The translations under genes and the position numbers were made by a program. Of a stretch of DNA of 64,000 nt, positions 9,180 to 18,977 are shown one piece after another. Under the pieces are notes generated by a model. The model saw only the letters and a program-made list of their open reading frames with translations, was not told the DNA's origin and did not search any database. How positions within the stretch are numbered: position 1 is the first letter of the stretch; each line of letters opens with the position of its first letter. The stretch comes from Pseudomonadota bacterium (GTDB lineage: Bacteria; Pseudomonadota; Gammaproteobacteria; Burkholderiales; Burkholderiaceae_E): assembly GCA_029779435.1 (NCBI GenBank), contig JAKPAM010000047.1, positions 1-64,000 on the forward strand, in the 5' to 3' direction.

Positions 9180-10919
9180 TCAGTAACCCATCTTCTTCTT
9201 CAGCGCCTGATCGATCCAGATCCGCGCGTAGATCGGACCGGGGCGCTCGGCGCCGGCGCGCAGTTCGCCGTCATAGTTCTTCACCCATGGCCACCACGCG
9301 GTGTACACGTAGCGGGTCGGCAGCCAGATGTACGGTGCCTTGTCGATGATCTCGCGCGTCATCGTCTTGAGCAGGGCCTGGCGCTTGGTCTCGTCGCGCT
9401 CGGCGTACGCGGCTTCGAGCTTCTTGTCGAACTCGGGATCGGCGTACATCGACGGATTCCACGTCTGGCCCGAGCCGAAGCTCTTGCGCAGCGTGGTCGT
9501 CGGGTTCGTGTGCCCGTTGTCCATGAAGTAGCCGGCCGTGTGCTTCTTGGTCGTCATCGCCGACAGGTACGCCGCGTATTCCATCGGCTGCAACTCCATC
9601 GTGACGCCGACCTGCTCGAGGTAGGCGGCGATCAGCGGAATCACGTCGACGTGATCGGGATTGCCGGCGAAGTACTGGACCTTGAACGAAAAGCCTTTCG
9701 GGTAGCCGGCCTCGGCCAGCAGCTTCTTGGCCTTGTCGGGGTTGTACGTGTACAGCTCCTTGACCGAGTCGGGCATCTTGTCCAGCGGTTCGTAGTACCC
9801 GACGTAATCCGGGTGCTGCGGGTAACCGAAGATGTCGGCGTTGCCGTTGTAGTAGGACTTGACGATTTCCTGCTTGTTGACGGCCATGTTCAGCGCGCGG
9901 CGCACGCGGATGTCGTCGAACGGCTTCTGGTCGACGCGCATCGCGAGGAACGTGCCGCGCGTGTTCAGCCACTTGGACCACTTGAGCTGCGGGGCGCTCT
10001 TCTTCAGTTCGTCGACGGCGCTCCAGCGGACCGCTTCGACGAGGTCGATCTTGCCGGTGCGCAGCGCGGCCAGCAGCGTCGATTCGTCCTTGATCAGCCG
10101 GTAGACGATCTTGTCGACGAACGGCAGCTTGTATTCGGCCCCGTCGATCTTGACCTTGTCCCAGTAGTTGGGATTCTTGTCATAGGTGTTGGACGTGCCC
10201 TGGATGACATCGGTCAGCAGGAACGGGCCGGTGCCGTTGGCGTTCTTCCAGTTGGCCATGCCGGCGTCGGAGACCTCCTTCGGCGCGATGCCCGAGTAGT
10301 AGCCCCAACCGAATCGGTAGTCCCACTCGGCGTTGTACTGCTTGAACGTGAAGACGACCGTGTGCTTGTCCGGCGCCTCGACCTTCTCGATGTGGTCGAA
10401 GTATTGCGGCAGGCGCTTGGGGCTCTTGTCCAGCCGGTTGTAGCTGAAGACGACGTCGTCGGCGACCAGTTCGCGCGCCTTCATCACGCCGGGCTTGTCC
10501 GGAAACATCACGCCCTTGCGCAGCTTGATCTCGATGCGCAGCGGTTTTTCCTTCCATTCCCACGACTCGGCCAGCTCGCCGCGGATCGCGTCGGTCGGCA
10601 GCCAGGCATCGGCGATGAACGTGTACTTACCGCCGAAGCGCTTGGCCTTGGTCAGGTCGGCCGCGAACAGTTGCTCGTAGATCTGGCCGTCGTCCTGGTT
10701 GTATTTCCAGTTCCAGTCGGCGTGATCCCACGTCAGCGCGCTGACGGTCGGGTTGACGGTGCTCGTCGTCAGCGTGCCGCCGTATTGCGGCTTGTCCTGC
10801 GCCTGAACGATCGACGAGCACAGGCTCAGCGCGGTCGTCACGACGAGGCCGGCGCCCAGCGTCAGCGCGACGGGCAATCGGCGGCGACTCGAACGTCGGG
10901 CCTGGGGGCGGATCAACAT
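9180..10919 (-). CDS. ABC transporter substrate-binding protein, family 5 (paralog 3)
   Basis: Closely similar full-length to paralogs 1 and 2; ends WIDQALKKKMGY. Confidence 0.92.
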   Translation of the reverse strand: MLIRPQARRSSRRRLPVALTLGAGLVVTTALSLCSSIVQAQDKPQYGGTLTTSTVNPTVSALTWDHADWNWKYNQDDGQIYEQLFAADLTKAKRFGGKYTFIADAWLPTDAIRGELAESWEWKEKPLRIEIKLRKGVMFPDKPGVMKARELVADDVVFSYNRLDKSPKRLPQYFDHIEKVEAPDKHTVVFTFKQYNAEWDYRFGWGYYSGIAPKEVSDAGMANWKNANGTGPFLLTDVIQGTSNTYDKNPNYWDKVKIDGAEYKLPFVDKIVYRLIKDESTLLAALRTGKIDLVEAVRWSAVDELKKSAPQLKWSKWLNTRGTFLAMRVDQKPFDDIRVRRALNMAVNKQEIVKSYYNGNADIFGYPQHPDYVGYYEPLDKMPDSVKELYTYNPDKAKKLLAEAGYPKGFSFKVQYFAGNPDHVDVIPLIAAYLEQVGVTMELQPMEYAAYLSAMTTKKHTAGYFMDNGHTNPTTTLRKSFGSGQTWNPSMYADPEFDKKLEAAYAERDETKRQALLKTMTREIIDKAPYIWLPTRYVYTAWWPWVKNYDGELRAGAERPGPIYARIWIDQALKKKMGY

Positions 10920-11100
10920 CGGGTGGATCTCCTGTAAGAGCCGGCATGGGGCCGGCGGTACTTAGGTGTGTTGCCGGGATGCGGTCGGGCGAGGCGGCCG
11001 TGCCTGCTCGCCCTCGGATGCCGCGGTGCGCGGGCGGCCGCCGGTAGCTGTCGCCCGAGGGCCGCCTGCCGCGGCCCCGGCCCGGCTGCCGGCGCCGGGC

Positions 11101-11997
11101 TCAACGCGAGCCGCGCATCCGCGGATCGAGCAGGTCGCGCAGCGCGTCGCCGAACACGTTGGTCGCGTAGACGACGATCGTCAGGCACAGCCCGGGCGCG
11201 ATGACGAGCCACGGACCCTGGAACATGTACGTGCGTCCGCTGCCGGACAGCAGGCCGCCCCACGTGGGCGCCGGCGGCGGTACGCCCAGGCCCAGGAACG
11301 CGAGGCCCGATTCGGCCAGGATCACGGCACCGACGCGGGTCGTGAACAGCACGATGATCGGCGGCATCACGTTCGGCAGGATGTGCTTCCACAGGATGCG
11401 CCACGTGGACGCGCCGATCGACTGCGCGGCGTGCACGTACATGTTCTCGCGCACGGACAGGACCGCGCCGCGGATGATCCGCGAGCCGGCGATGCCCAGC
11501 AGCAACCCGAGCGTGCCGATGATCTGCGGCATGCCGGGGCCGAGCACCGAGACGACGACGATCAGGATGACGAGGTCCGGAAAGCTCATCCACGCGTCGA
11601 CGAGGCGCTGCGTGATCATGTCGGTCTTGCCGCCCGCGTAGCCGGTGAAGATGCCGATGGCCGTCGAGATGACCGTGGCCAGGGCCGCGGCCGACAGCCC
11701 GATGATGACCGACAGTTGCGCGCCGTACAGGCAGCGCGAGAACAGGTCGCGGCCCAGATGGTCGGTGCCGAACCAGAACTGCGCGGACGGCGGCTTCAGG
11801 CGATTGATCGGGCTGATCTGGTTGTAGCCATAAGGCGCCAGGAAGTCCGCGAAGATGCCGCAGAACAGAAAGACCAGGAAGATGACCGCGCCGACCGCGC
11901 CCAGACGCTTGTCGCGGAACAGCCGGCGCATGAAGACGCGGAAGGGCCGCGGCTTGGCCACGGGTGCGGGAAGCAGGTCGTCGGCGACGGTAGCCAT
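11101..11997 (-). CDS. ABC transporter permease (OppC/DppC type)
   Basis: FGTDHLGRDLFSRCLYGAQLSVIIGL, EAA-like ARSIGAS..ILWKHILPNVMPPI motif (AAQSIGASTWRILWKHILPNVMPPII). Confidence 0.92.
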   Translation of the reverse strand: MATVADDLLPAPVAKPRPFRVFMRRLFRDKRLGAVGAVIFLVFLFCGIFADFLAPYGYNQISPINRLKPPSAQFWFGTDHLGRDLFSRCLYGAQLSVIIGLSAAALATVISTAIGIFTGYAGGKTDMITQRLVDAWMSFPDLVILIVVVSVLGPGMPQIIGTLGLLLGIAGSRIIRGAVLSVRENMYVHAAQSIGASTWRILWKHILPNVMPPIIVLFTTRVGAVILAESGLAFLGLGVPPPAPTWGGLLSGSGRTYMFQGPWLVIAPGLCLTIVVYATNVFGDALRDLLDPRMRGSR

Positions 11998-11998
11998 G

Positions 11999-12967
11999 TC
12001 AGCGGAACCTCACCTTGGGATCGAGCAGGCCGTAGCTGAGGTCGACCAGCAGGTTGATGAGCATCACCGCCACGCCTACGACGAGGAACACACCGGTGAC
12101 GATCGGATAGTCGCGCTGGCTGACCGCTTCGAGCAGCAGCATCCCCATGCCGGGAATCACGAAGATCTGTTCGAGAATCACGGTGCCGCCGATCAGGATC
12201 GGCGCTTGCAGGCCGATCAGCGTGACGACCGGGATCAGCGCGTTGCGCAGCGCGTGGCGGACGATGACCAGCCATTCGTTCAGGCCCTTGGCCCAGGCGG
12301 TGCGGATGTAATCCTGCCGCAGCACCTCGAGCATCATCGTGCGCATCATCCGCATCGTGACGGCCGACAGCGCGGCGCCCAGGATCAGTGCGGGCAGCCA
12401 CATCTGGTTCAGGTTGTGCAGCGGGTCCTGCAGGAACGGCACGTAGCTGGTCTCGGGCGACCAGCCCCACAGGATCGACGGGATCACCATCACCATCGTG
12501 CCCATCCAGAAGCTGGGCACGGCCAGCATCAGGATCGAGAACGAGCGGGTGATGTAGTCGCCGGCGGTGTCCTGGCGGATCGCCGAGTAGATGCCGATCG
12601 GGATCGCGAAGACCAGCGCGACCACCAGCGACAGCGCGCCCAGTTCGAGCGTCACGGGTAAGCGTTCGGCCAGCACTTCGGACACCGGGGTGCCGCGCCA
12701 TAGCGACGTGCCGAAGTCGCCGTGCAGCACGATCGCGCCGATCCAGTGCAGGTACTGCTCCCACATCGGCTTGTCCAGGCCCAGCGCCTGCATCAACTGG
12801 TCGCGGGTCATCTTGTCCGCGCCGATGTCGTTCTGGGACAGCATCAGGTCGATGATGTCGCCCGGAATCAGCCGGACCGTGATGAACACGATGAGGCTGG
12901 CGAAGAACAGCGTGGGCAGTAGCGCCAGCAGGCGGCGCGCGATATAGGCGTTCATCGCGTGCTCCAT
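11999..12967 (-). CDS. ABC transporter permease (OppB/DppB type)
   Basis: YIARRLLALLPTLFFASLIVF, DYIRTAWAKGLNEWLVIVRHALRNALIPVVT, GLLDPKVRFR end. Confidence 0.93.
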   Translation of the reverse strand: MEHAMNAYIARRLLALLPTLFFASLIVFITVRLIPGDIIDLMLSQNDIGADKMTRDQLMQALGLDKPMWEQYLHWIGAIVLHGDFGTSLWRGTPVSEVLAERLPVTLELGALSLVVALVFAIPIGIYSAIRQDTAGDYITRSFSILMLAVPSFWMGTMVMVIPSILWGWSPETSYVPFLQDPLHNLNQMWLPALILGAALSAVTMRMMRTMMLEVLRQDYIRTAWAKGLNEWLVIVRHALRNALIPVVTLIGLQAPILIGGTVILEQIFVIPGMGMLLLEAVSQRDYPIVTGVFLVVGVAVMLINLLVDLSYGLLDPKVRFR

Positions 12968-13267
12968 ACTGGGGGTTCGATTCGGCTGGTGCCGACTCGC
13001 ATGGCGTCTCCTCGGTTCGTGGTCGCCGATCTTTCGATGCTTTTATTTCGAAACTATGATGTTCGAAACCGGCCGATATCGTCCGGCGCATCGAACCGAC
13101 GCCTATTCCAAGTCGAGTCTACATACCCGGAATTCGAAAGGGAGCTAGGGATATCCCCCTCGTCGCCGTGGGGATGGCGATCGTGTCAGCGTGCGGCGAG
13201 TAAAGGATGCGCCGCGCGGGTGTGGCGCGAGTGTTCGGCACGCGCGGGCGTGCCCGGCCGCGGCGGC

Positions 13268-14050
13268 TCACAGGCCGGCGGCGCGCTCCCAGAACGAGAA
13301 CAGCGCGGACGTGATCACCATGCAGATGAACCCGGCCAACAGCAGCAGCAGGCCGCGCTTGATCAGGCGTGGCGTGATGACCGGCATCCGCGGGCCCAGC
13401 GAGCCCATCCATGGGCCGTTATCGACCCCGCTCGCCGACGCACGCGTCGCGCGCGCCGGCAGCAGGCGCGTCAGCCGGGCGGTTTCGGTGCGTGCCGCCG
13501 CCGCGATGTTCAAGGCGCGCGCGTTCTCGCACTTGAACGGCAGCACGCCCGGATGGATCGTGCGCGCGGCGGACAGGTTGCCGAGGATTTCCTTGACCGG
13601 CGGCATATCGAGGATGTCCATCTCCTCGGCCATCCGATGCACGATCTGGTAACCCTGCTGGCAGACCGCGCGGGCTTCGTCCGCCTCGCCGCGCGCGGCC
13701 GACAGCCGGCTCTGCACGTCGTCGATCTTCGCCTGGGCGGCCAGTTCGACCGGCGTCAACCCGCTCGCGTCCTTGACTTGCTGTTCGCGCGCGGCCTGCG
13801 CGACCGCGATCGTCAACGGGTCGGCGTCGCGGGGGCCTCGCGTCTCGAGCAGCATCACGCCACGCGTCGGCACGTCGGCCGGGCGCCAGATCAGCTTGCA
13901 CTTGGCGCATCGGTGGGACAGGTGAGGCGGGTTGGTCCAGCCCCTGGCTTCATCCGGCGCGTCGATGTGCTGGAACAGGCAGCGGGGGCAGTAGAGCACC
14001 ATCCGGATCGATTCGGACGGCGTCTCGGTGGGGGTTACGGCTTCAGTCAT
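13268..14050 (-). CDS. Phage-type zinc-ribbon domain protein with C-terminal transmembrane helix
   Basis: YCPRCLFQHIDAPDEARGWTNPPHLSHRCAKCKLIWRPADVPTRGV (CxxC...CxxC); C-terminal GLLLLLAGFICMVITSALF. Confidence 0.7.
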   Translation of the reverse strand: MTEAVTPTETPSESIRMVLYCPRCLFQHIDAPDEARGWTNPPHLSHRCAKCKLIWRPADVPTRGVMLLETRGPRDADPLTIAVAQAAREQQVKDASGLTPVELAAQAKIDDVQSRLSAARGEADEARAVCQQGYQIVHRMAEEMDILDMPPVKEILGNLSAARTIHPGVLPFKCENARALNIAAAARTETARLTRLLPARATRASASGVDNGPWMGSLGPRMPVITPRLIKRGLLLLLAGFICMVITSALFSFWERAAGL

Positions 14051-14158
14051 TGCCCGATCGATTCTAGGAGCGAGCGACCGGACGGGAAGATGGGAGCCGA
14101 CCGTCGGTGGACGGTCGACGGTCGGCGGCGCGAGGCTCCGCCGGCCGATGGCGGTCGT

Positions 14159-15157
14159 TCACTGCGGCTTGACGCCCGCCCGTTCGGCAACGCCCTTCAT
14201 CTGCTTGAGCTCGACGTCGACGCGTTGGGCGGCCGCGGGGCCGTCCAGGTAGGCGGGGACGATGTTGGCGTCGAGGATCTTCTGCTTGACGTCCGGTCGC
14301 CTGGTCGCGGCGGCCAGCGCCTCCGACAGGCGCTGCTCGACGTCGCGAGGCAGGTTGGCGGGCGCGAGGAACAGCAGCCACGTGTCGATGGTGGCGCCCG
14401 GGTAGCCGGCTTCGCCGATCGTCGGGACGTCGGGCAGGCTCGGCAGCCGCTTGTCCGAGAACGTCGCCAGGGCCTTGACCTTGCCGGCGCGTACTTGCGG
14501 TACCGAGGCCAGCGCGGTATCGACGGCCATCGGGATGTGGCCGCCGATCAGCGCGGTCAGGTTGGGGGAACTGCCGCTGTGCGGCACGTGCGTGACGGCG
14601 ATCTTCGCTTCGGCGTTCAGCAGTTCACCGGCGAAGTGGCCGGCGTTGCCCAATCCGTACGAGCCGAACGACCATTTCTGCGGTTCGGCCCTGGCCTTGT
14701 CGACGAGCGCGGCCACCGACGACGGCCCGTCGGGCGTCGTCAGCAGGAGCAGCGGCATGGCGGCGACCATGCCCAGCTGCGTGAAGCTCGTGCGCGGGTC
14801 GTAGGGCAGCGACTTGAACGTGTACGGGTTGATCGTCAGCGTGGAGTTGCCGGTGAAGAAGATCGTGTAGCCGTCGGCGGGGGCCGAGACGACCTGCTGG
14901 GCGGCGACCACGGCACCGGCGCCCGGACGGTTCTCGACGACGACGGGCTGGCCGAGCTGTTCGGACAGCGGGCCCGCGAATAGACGGGCCACGGTGTCGC
15001 CGGCGCCGCCCGGCGGATAGCCGACGACCAGCTTGATCGGTTTGTCGGGGTAAGCGGCGGCGGCGCTCGCGCCGAACAGGGTCAGGCCGAGGGCGGCCAC
15101 GGTGGTGAGGGTAGCCGTGGCCAGGGCGGTGGCAAGGCGGGGCAGGCGGAAGGTCAC
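14159..15157 (-). CDS. Bug family / tripartite tricarboxylate transporter substrate-binding protein
   Basis: YPDKPIKLVVGYPPGGAGDTVARLFAGPLSEQLGQPVVVENRPGAGAVVAAQQV. Confidence 0.95.
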   Translation of the reverse strand: MTFRLPRLATALATATLTTVAALGLTLFGASAAAAYPDKPIKLVVGYPPGGAGDTVARLFAGPLSEQLGQPVVVENRPGAGAVVAAQQVVSAPADGYTIFFTGNSTLTINPYTFKSLPYDPRTSFTQLGMVAAMPLLLLTTPDGPSSVAALVDKARAEPQKWSFGSYGLGNAGHFAGELLNAEAKIAVTHVPHSGSSPNLTALIGGHIPMAVDTALASVPQVRAGKVKALATFSDKRLPSLPDVPTIGEAGYPGATIDTWLLFLAPANLPRDVEQRLSEALAAATRRPDVKQKILDANIVPAYLDGPAAAQRVDVELKQMKGVAERAGVKPQ

Positions 15158-15178
15158 GCGACGTCTCCTTATGGGCGC

Positions 15179-15204
15179 GCGGCCCGCCTGAGGTGGCGGG
15201 CCGC
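15179..15204. terminator. GC-rich hairpin between 15157(-) and 15250(-)
   Basis: gcggcccgcc-tgaggt-ggcgggccgc, perfect 10-bp stem. Confidence 0.5.
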
Positions 15205-15249
15205 GTCGTCCGGGATCTTAGCGTGAACGGGGCTTAGCTTGAATCGGTG

Positions 15250-16236
15250 CTAGATCGTCGGCCAGCCCGCCAGCAATCCTCGGATTCCCGCGACGAACGC
15301 CAGCGGCTGGTCGAGCATCAGGTGGTGGGCGGCATCGGGAATCGCCAGCATCGGCGAGCCGGCCGGTGCCTGCGAACGCAGGAAGTCGAGCGCGCCATTG
15401 TCGATCAGCGTCGAGCGTTCGCCCCAAACGACCGCGAGCGGACAGCGCGCGCCGGCCAGGTCGGCGGCGGCGTCGCTCATCCGGTAATCGCGCCACATGA
15501 ATGGATCGAAGCGCCAGGTCCAGCCCATGCCGGCGGGTCGGCTGGCCGAGTCCGAGGGATCGGCCGCGACCGGCAGTGGCGCTTGCTTCAGCGAGCCGCG
15601 GGCGATGTGCTCGACGATGAAGCGGTGTTCGCACGATTGTTCGGGCACGAAGCGAAAACGCTGTATCGCTTCGTCCAGCGTCGCGTAGACGCGGGTCTCG
15701 CGCGGTTCGGGCGTCGGCGGACGTTCGGCCCGGCGCGCCGCGCGCATCGCCGACGACATGATCGGCGAGTCGGCGATGATGACTCCGCCCAGCGTATCGC
15801 CGTGCCGCGCCGCGGTGGCGACGGTCGGAAAGCCTCCGAACGAATGGCCGAGCACGATCGGCTTCACGTGCGGATGCTCGCGCAGACCGCCGGCCTCGAT
15901 CGCGCCCATCACCTCGCCGACGAAGTCGTCGATCGCGTACTTCGCGCGCCAGCCCGAGCCGCCCATGCCGGACCACGAGATCGCGGCGACGCGATGGTCG
16001 TTGGCGAACAGCGGCGCGATGAACTCCCACCAGCCGGCGTGCGCGCGATTGCCGTGCAGCAGCAGAAGGCCGGGTTTGCCGCGCTCGCCCCACGTCAGCA
16101 GCTCGATGTCGGTGCCGGCGGCGTCGAAGCGGGAGCGCTCGGGCGCCTGCGCGAGCGCCCGCTGGAACCAACTCGGGGGTTCCGGCGGCGCGACGCCTTC
16201 CGGCAGCGGCGCGAGCAGCGGTGCCCGGCCGGCCAT
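15250..16236 (-). CDS. Alpha/beta hydrolase
   Basis: GHSFGG nucleophile elbow, LLLHGNRAHAGWWE; start likely 16236 (ATGA overlap with thiolase stop). Confidence 0.9.
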   Translation of the reverse strand: MAGRAPLLAPLPEGVAPPEPPSWFQRALAQAPERSRFDAAGTDIELLTWGERGKPGLLLLHGNRAHAGWWEFIAPLFANDHRVAAISWSGMGGSGWRAKYAIDDFVGEVMGAIEAGGLREHPHVKPIVLGHSFGGFPTVATAARHGDTLGGVIIADSPIMSSAMRAARRAERPPTPEPRETRVYATLDEAIQRFRFVPEQSCEHRFIVEHIARGSLKQAPLPVAADPSDSASRPAGMGWTWRFDPFMWRDYRMSDAAADLAGARCPLAVVWGERSTLIDNGALDFLRSQAPAGSPMLAIPDAAHHLMLDQPLAFVAGIRGLLAGWPTI

Positions 16237-17438
16237 CAGAAGATCTCGAACAGGCCGGCACCACCCATGCCGCCGCCGATGCACATCGTGACGATGCCGT
16301 ACTTGGCGCCGCGGCGCTTACCCTCGATCAGCACGTGGCCGGTCATGCGCGCTCCCGACATGCCATAAGGATGACCGATCGAGATCGCGCCGCCGTTGAC
16401 GTTGAGCAGCTCGTTCGGGATGCCCAGCTTGTCGCGGCAGTACAGCGCCTGCGAAGCGAACGCCTCGTTCAATTCCCAGATGCCGATGTCGTCGATCTTC
16501 AGGCCGTGCAGCTTGAGCAGCTTGGGAATCGCGAACACCGGGCCGATGCCCATCTCGTCCGGATCGCAGCCCGCTACCGCCATGCCGCGATAAGCGCCGA
16601 GCGGCTTCAGGCCGCGGCGCTCGGCTTCCTTGGCTTCCATCAGCACGCAGGCCGACGCGCCGTCGGACAACTGCGAGGCGTTGCCGGCGGTGATGAACTT
16701 GCCTTCCTTGATCTTCTGGCCGCCCTTGAACACCGGCTGCAGCTTGGTCAGGTCCTCGAGCGTGGTGCTGGGGCGGTTGCCTTCGTCCTTGGTGAGCTTG
16801 ACGGTCTTCTCGGACACCTGGCCGGTGGCCTTGTCGGTGACCAGCATCACGGATTCGAGCGGAACGATCTCGTCGTCGAACTTGCCGGCGGCCTGCGCGG
16901 CGGCCGTGCGCTGCTGCGACTGGAACGCGAACGCGTCCTGCTGCTCGCGGGTGATGCCATAGCGCTCGGCGACGATCTCGGCGGTCTCGAGCATCGTCAT
17001 GTACAGCGCCGGGATGTTCTTGACGAGCCACGGATCCTGCGCGCGGAAGCGGTTGGCGTGCTCGTTCTGGCACAGCGAGATCTGCTCGAGGCCGCCGCCG
17101 ACGGCGATCTGCAGGCCGTCGTGCATGATTTCCTTGGCGGCGGTGGCGATGGCCATCAGGCCCGACGAGCACTGGCGGTCGAGCGTCATCGCCGAGACCG
17201 ACGTCGGCAGGCCGGCACGCAGCGCGCACTGGCGGGCGGTGTTGCCGCCGGTCGTGCCCTGCTGGACCGCGGCGCCCATGATGACGTCCTCGATCAGGCC
17301 GGGCTCGATGCCGGCGCGGCGCACGGCTTCGGCGATCGCGTGGCCCCCCAGCGTTTGCGCCTGCGTATTGTTGAACGCGCCGCGATGGGCCTTGCCGATC
17401 GGGGTGCGGGCGGTTGAAACGATGACGGCTTCACGCAT
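16236..17438 (-). CDS. Acetyl-CoA C-acyltransferase (thiolase)
   Basis: [62 protein letters not shown]. Confidence 0.95.
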   Translation of the reverse strand: MREAVIVSTARTPIGKAHRGAFNNTQAQTLGGHAIAEAVRRAGIEPGLIEDVIMGAAVQQGTTGGNTARQCALRAGLPTSVSAMTLDRQCSSGLMAIATAAKEIMHDGLQIAVGGGLEQISLCQNEHANRFRAQDPWLVKNIPALYMTMLETAEIVAERYGITREQQDAFAFQSQQRTAAAQAAGKFDDEIVPLESVMLVTDKATGQVSEKTVKLTKDEGNRPSTTLEDLTKLQPVFKGGQKIKEGKFITAGNASQLSDGASACVLMEAKEAERRGLKPLGAYRGMAVAGCDPDEMGIGPVFAIPKLLKLHGLKIDDIGIWELNEAFASQALYCRDKLGIPNELLNVNGGAISIGHPYGMSGARMTGHVLIEGKRRGAKYGIVTMCIGGGMGGAGLFEIF

Positions 17439-17647
17439 GAGGTTCTCCTTGGATCGCCGCCCGAGTACCGTCGGACGAGACCTTCTGAATATGTGGTATG
17501 GTTTCCGAGCACCTTAAGTGCAGCCCAGATCATATCCTTTCGGGCTGCATTCCGAAAAATTCAAATCTTCGGTCTGTGGTCTGGCGGGTGGCGCGCCGAT
17601 CGGCTGCCGCGTCCCGCCGCGACGCTGATCGACACGGAGATCCCTCG

Positions 17648-18841
17648 ATGGTGGCGACACTCGACACGAGCTTCCGGCAGGAAGTGCGGGCCTGGCTCGA
17701 AGCCAACTGCCCGCCGGAAATGCGCACGCCCGAAACCGGCGATGACGATACCTGCTGGGGCGGGCGCAACTTCCGGTTCAAATCCGAAGCGCAGCGCGTG
17801 TGGATGCAACGGATGGCCGAGAAGGGCTGGACGGTGCCCGACTGGCCCAAGGCGTATGGCGGCGGCGGGCTGACGTCCGAAGAGACGGCGATCCTGCGCC
17901 AGGAGATGCGCGCGCTCAAGTGCCGCGTGCCGCTGTCGAGCTTCGGCATCTGGATGCTGGGGCCGGCGCTGCTCAAGTACGGCTCCGAGGAGCAGAAGCG
18001 GCATTACCTGCCGCAGATCGCGCGCGGCGAGATCCGCTGGTGCCAGGGCTATTCGGAGCCGAACGCCGGCTCGGACCTGGCGTCGCTGCAGACGCGCGCC
18101 GAACTTCAAGGCGATCACTTCATCGTCAACGGCAGCAAGATCTGGACGTCGTACGCGGACAAGGCCGACTGGATCTTCTGCCTGGTGCGGACCGATCCGG
18201 GCGCCAAGAAGCACACCGGCATCAGCTTCCTGCTGTTCGACATGGCGTCGCCGGGCGTGTCGACGCGGCCGATCACGCTGATCTCCGGTGCGTCGCCGTT
18301 CTGCCAGACGTTCTTCGAGGACGTGCGGGTGCCGGCTTCGCAACTCGTCGGCGAGATGAACGGCGGCTGGGAGATCGCCAAGTACCTGCTGGGCCACGAA
18401 CGCACGATGATCAGCTCGATCGGCGACCGCTCGGCCGGCGGCCCGACGGTGTCGCAGCAGGTGGTCGCGGCCACCGGCCTCGACGCGCAGGGACGGCTGG
18501 ACAACCCGGGGCTGCGCAAGCGGCTGGCGACGCTGGAGATCGACGAGTACGCGTTCCGGCTCGCGCAGCAGCGCGCCGCCGAGCTGGCGCGCACGGGCGG
18601 CGGCGATGGCGGCGCGCCGTCGATGCTCAAGTACTACGGGTCGGAACTGAACAAGCGCCGGCACGAGACGCTGATGTCCGGTGGCGGCATCGATGCCCTC
18701 GAATGGGAAGGCGAACGCTCGGCCGAGGGCGCGCGGGCGCGCGCGTGGTTGCGTACCAAGGCCAATTCGATCGAGGGCGGCACGAGCGAAGTGCAGTTGA
18801 ACATATTGGTCAAACGCGTGCTCGGCCTGCCGGGCGCCTGA
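17648..18841 (+). CDS. Acyl-CoA dehydrogenase
   Basis: WCQGYSEPNAGSDLASLQTRAE, TSYADKADWIFCLVRT, GGTSEVQLNILVKRVLGLP. Confidence 0.94.
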   Translation: MVATLDTSFRQEVRAWLEANCPPEMRTPETGDDDTCWGGRNFRFKSEAQRVWMQRMAEKGWTVPDWPKAYGGGGLTSEETAILRQEMRALKCRVPLSSFGIWMLGPALLKYGSEEQKRHYLPQIARGEIRWCQGYSEPNAGSDLASLQTRAELQGDHFIVNGSKIWTSYADKADWIFCLVRTDPGAKKHTGISFLLFDMASPGVSTRPITLISGASPFCQTFFEDVRVPASQLVGEMNGGWEIAKYLLGHERTMISSIGDRSAGGPTVSQQVVAATGLDAQGRLDNPGLRKRLATLEIDEYAFRLAQQRAAELARTGGGDGGAPSMLKYYGSELNKRRHETLMSGGGIDALEWEGERSAEGARARAWLRTKANSIEGGTSEVQLNILVKRVLGLPGA

Positions 18842-18944
18842 TACGGATTCGCCTCCGGCCGGATAACGTCGTTGGTCCGCCTCGCCGTGCAACCGCACTG
18901 TCTTCGGCGTCCCGCCTAGTTCTCCGGCCGGAGGCGAATCCGTA
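18842..18944. repeat. Long inverted repeat (22-bp perfect arms) between the acyl-CoA dehydrogenase genes
   Basis: tacggattcgcctccggccgga (18842-18863) and tccggccggaggcgaatccgta (18923-18944). Confidence 0.9.
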
Positions 18945-18977
18945 GGTAATCTGATACCGCTTAGGAGACAGACGAAC

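Noticed and set aside
6969-10937. 1322-aa plus-strand ORF opposite the three SBP genes
   Set aside because: Antisense shadow ORF caused by high GC3; composition rich in Arg/Val/Leu/Gly, and the opposite strand encodes clear SBPs.
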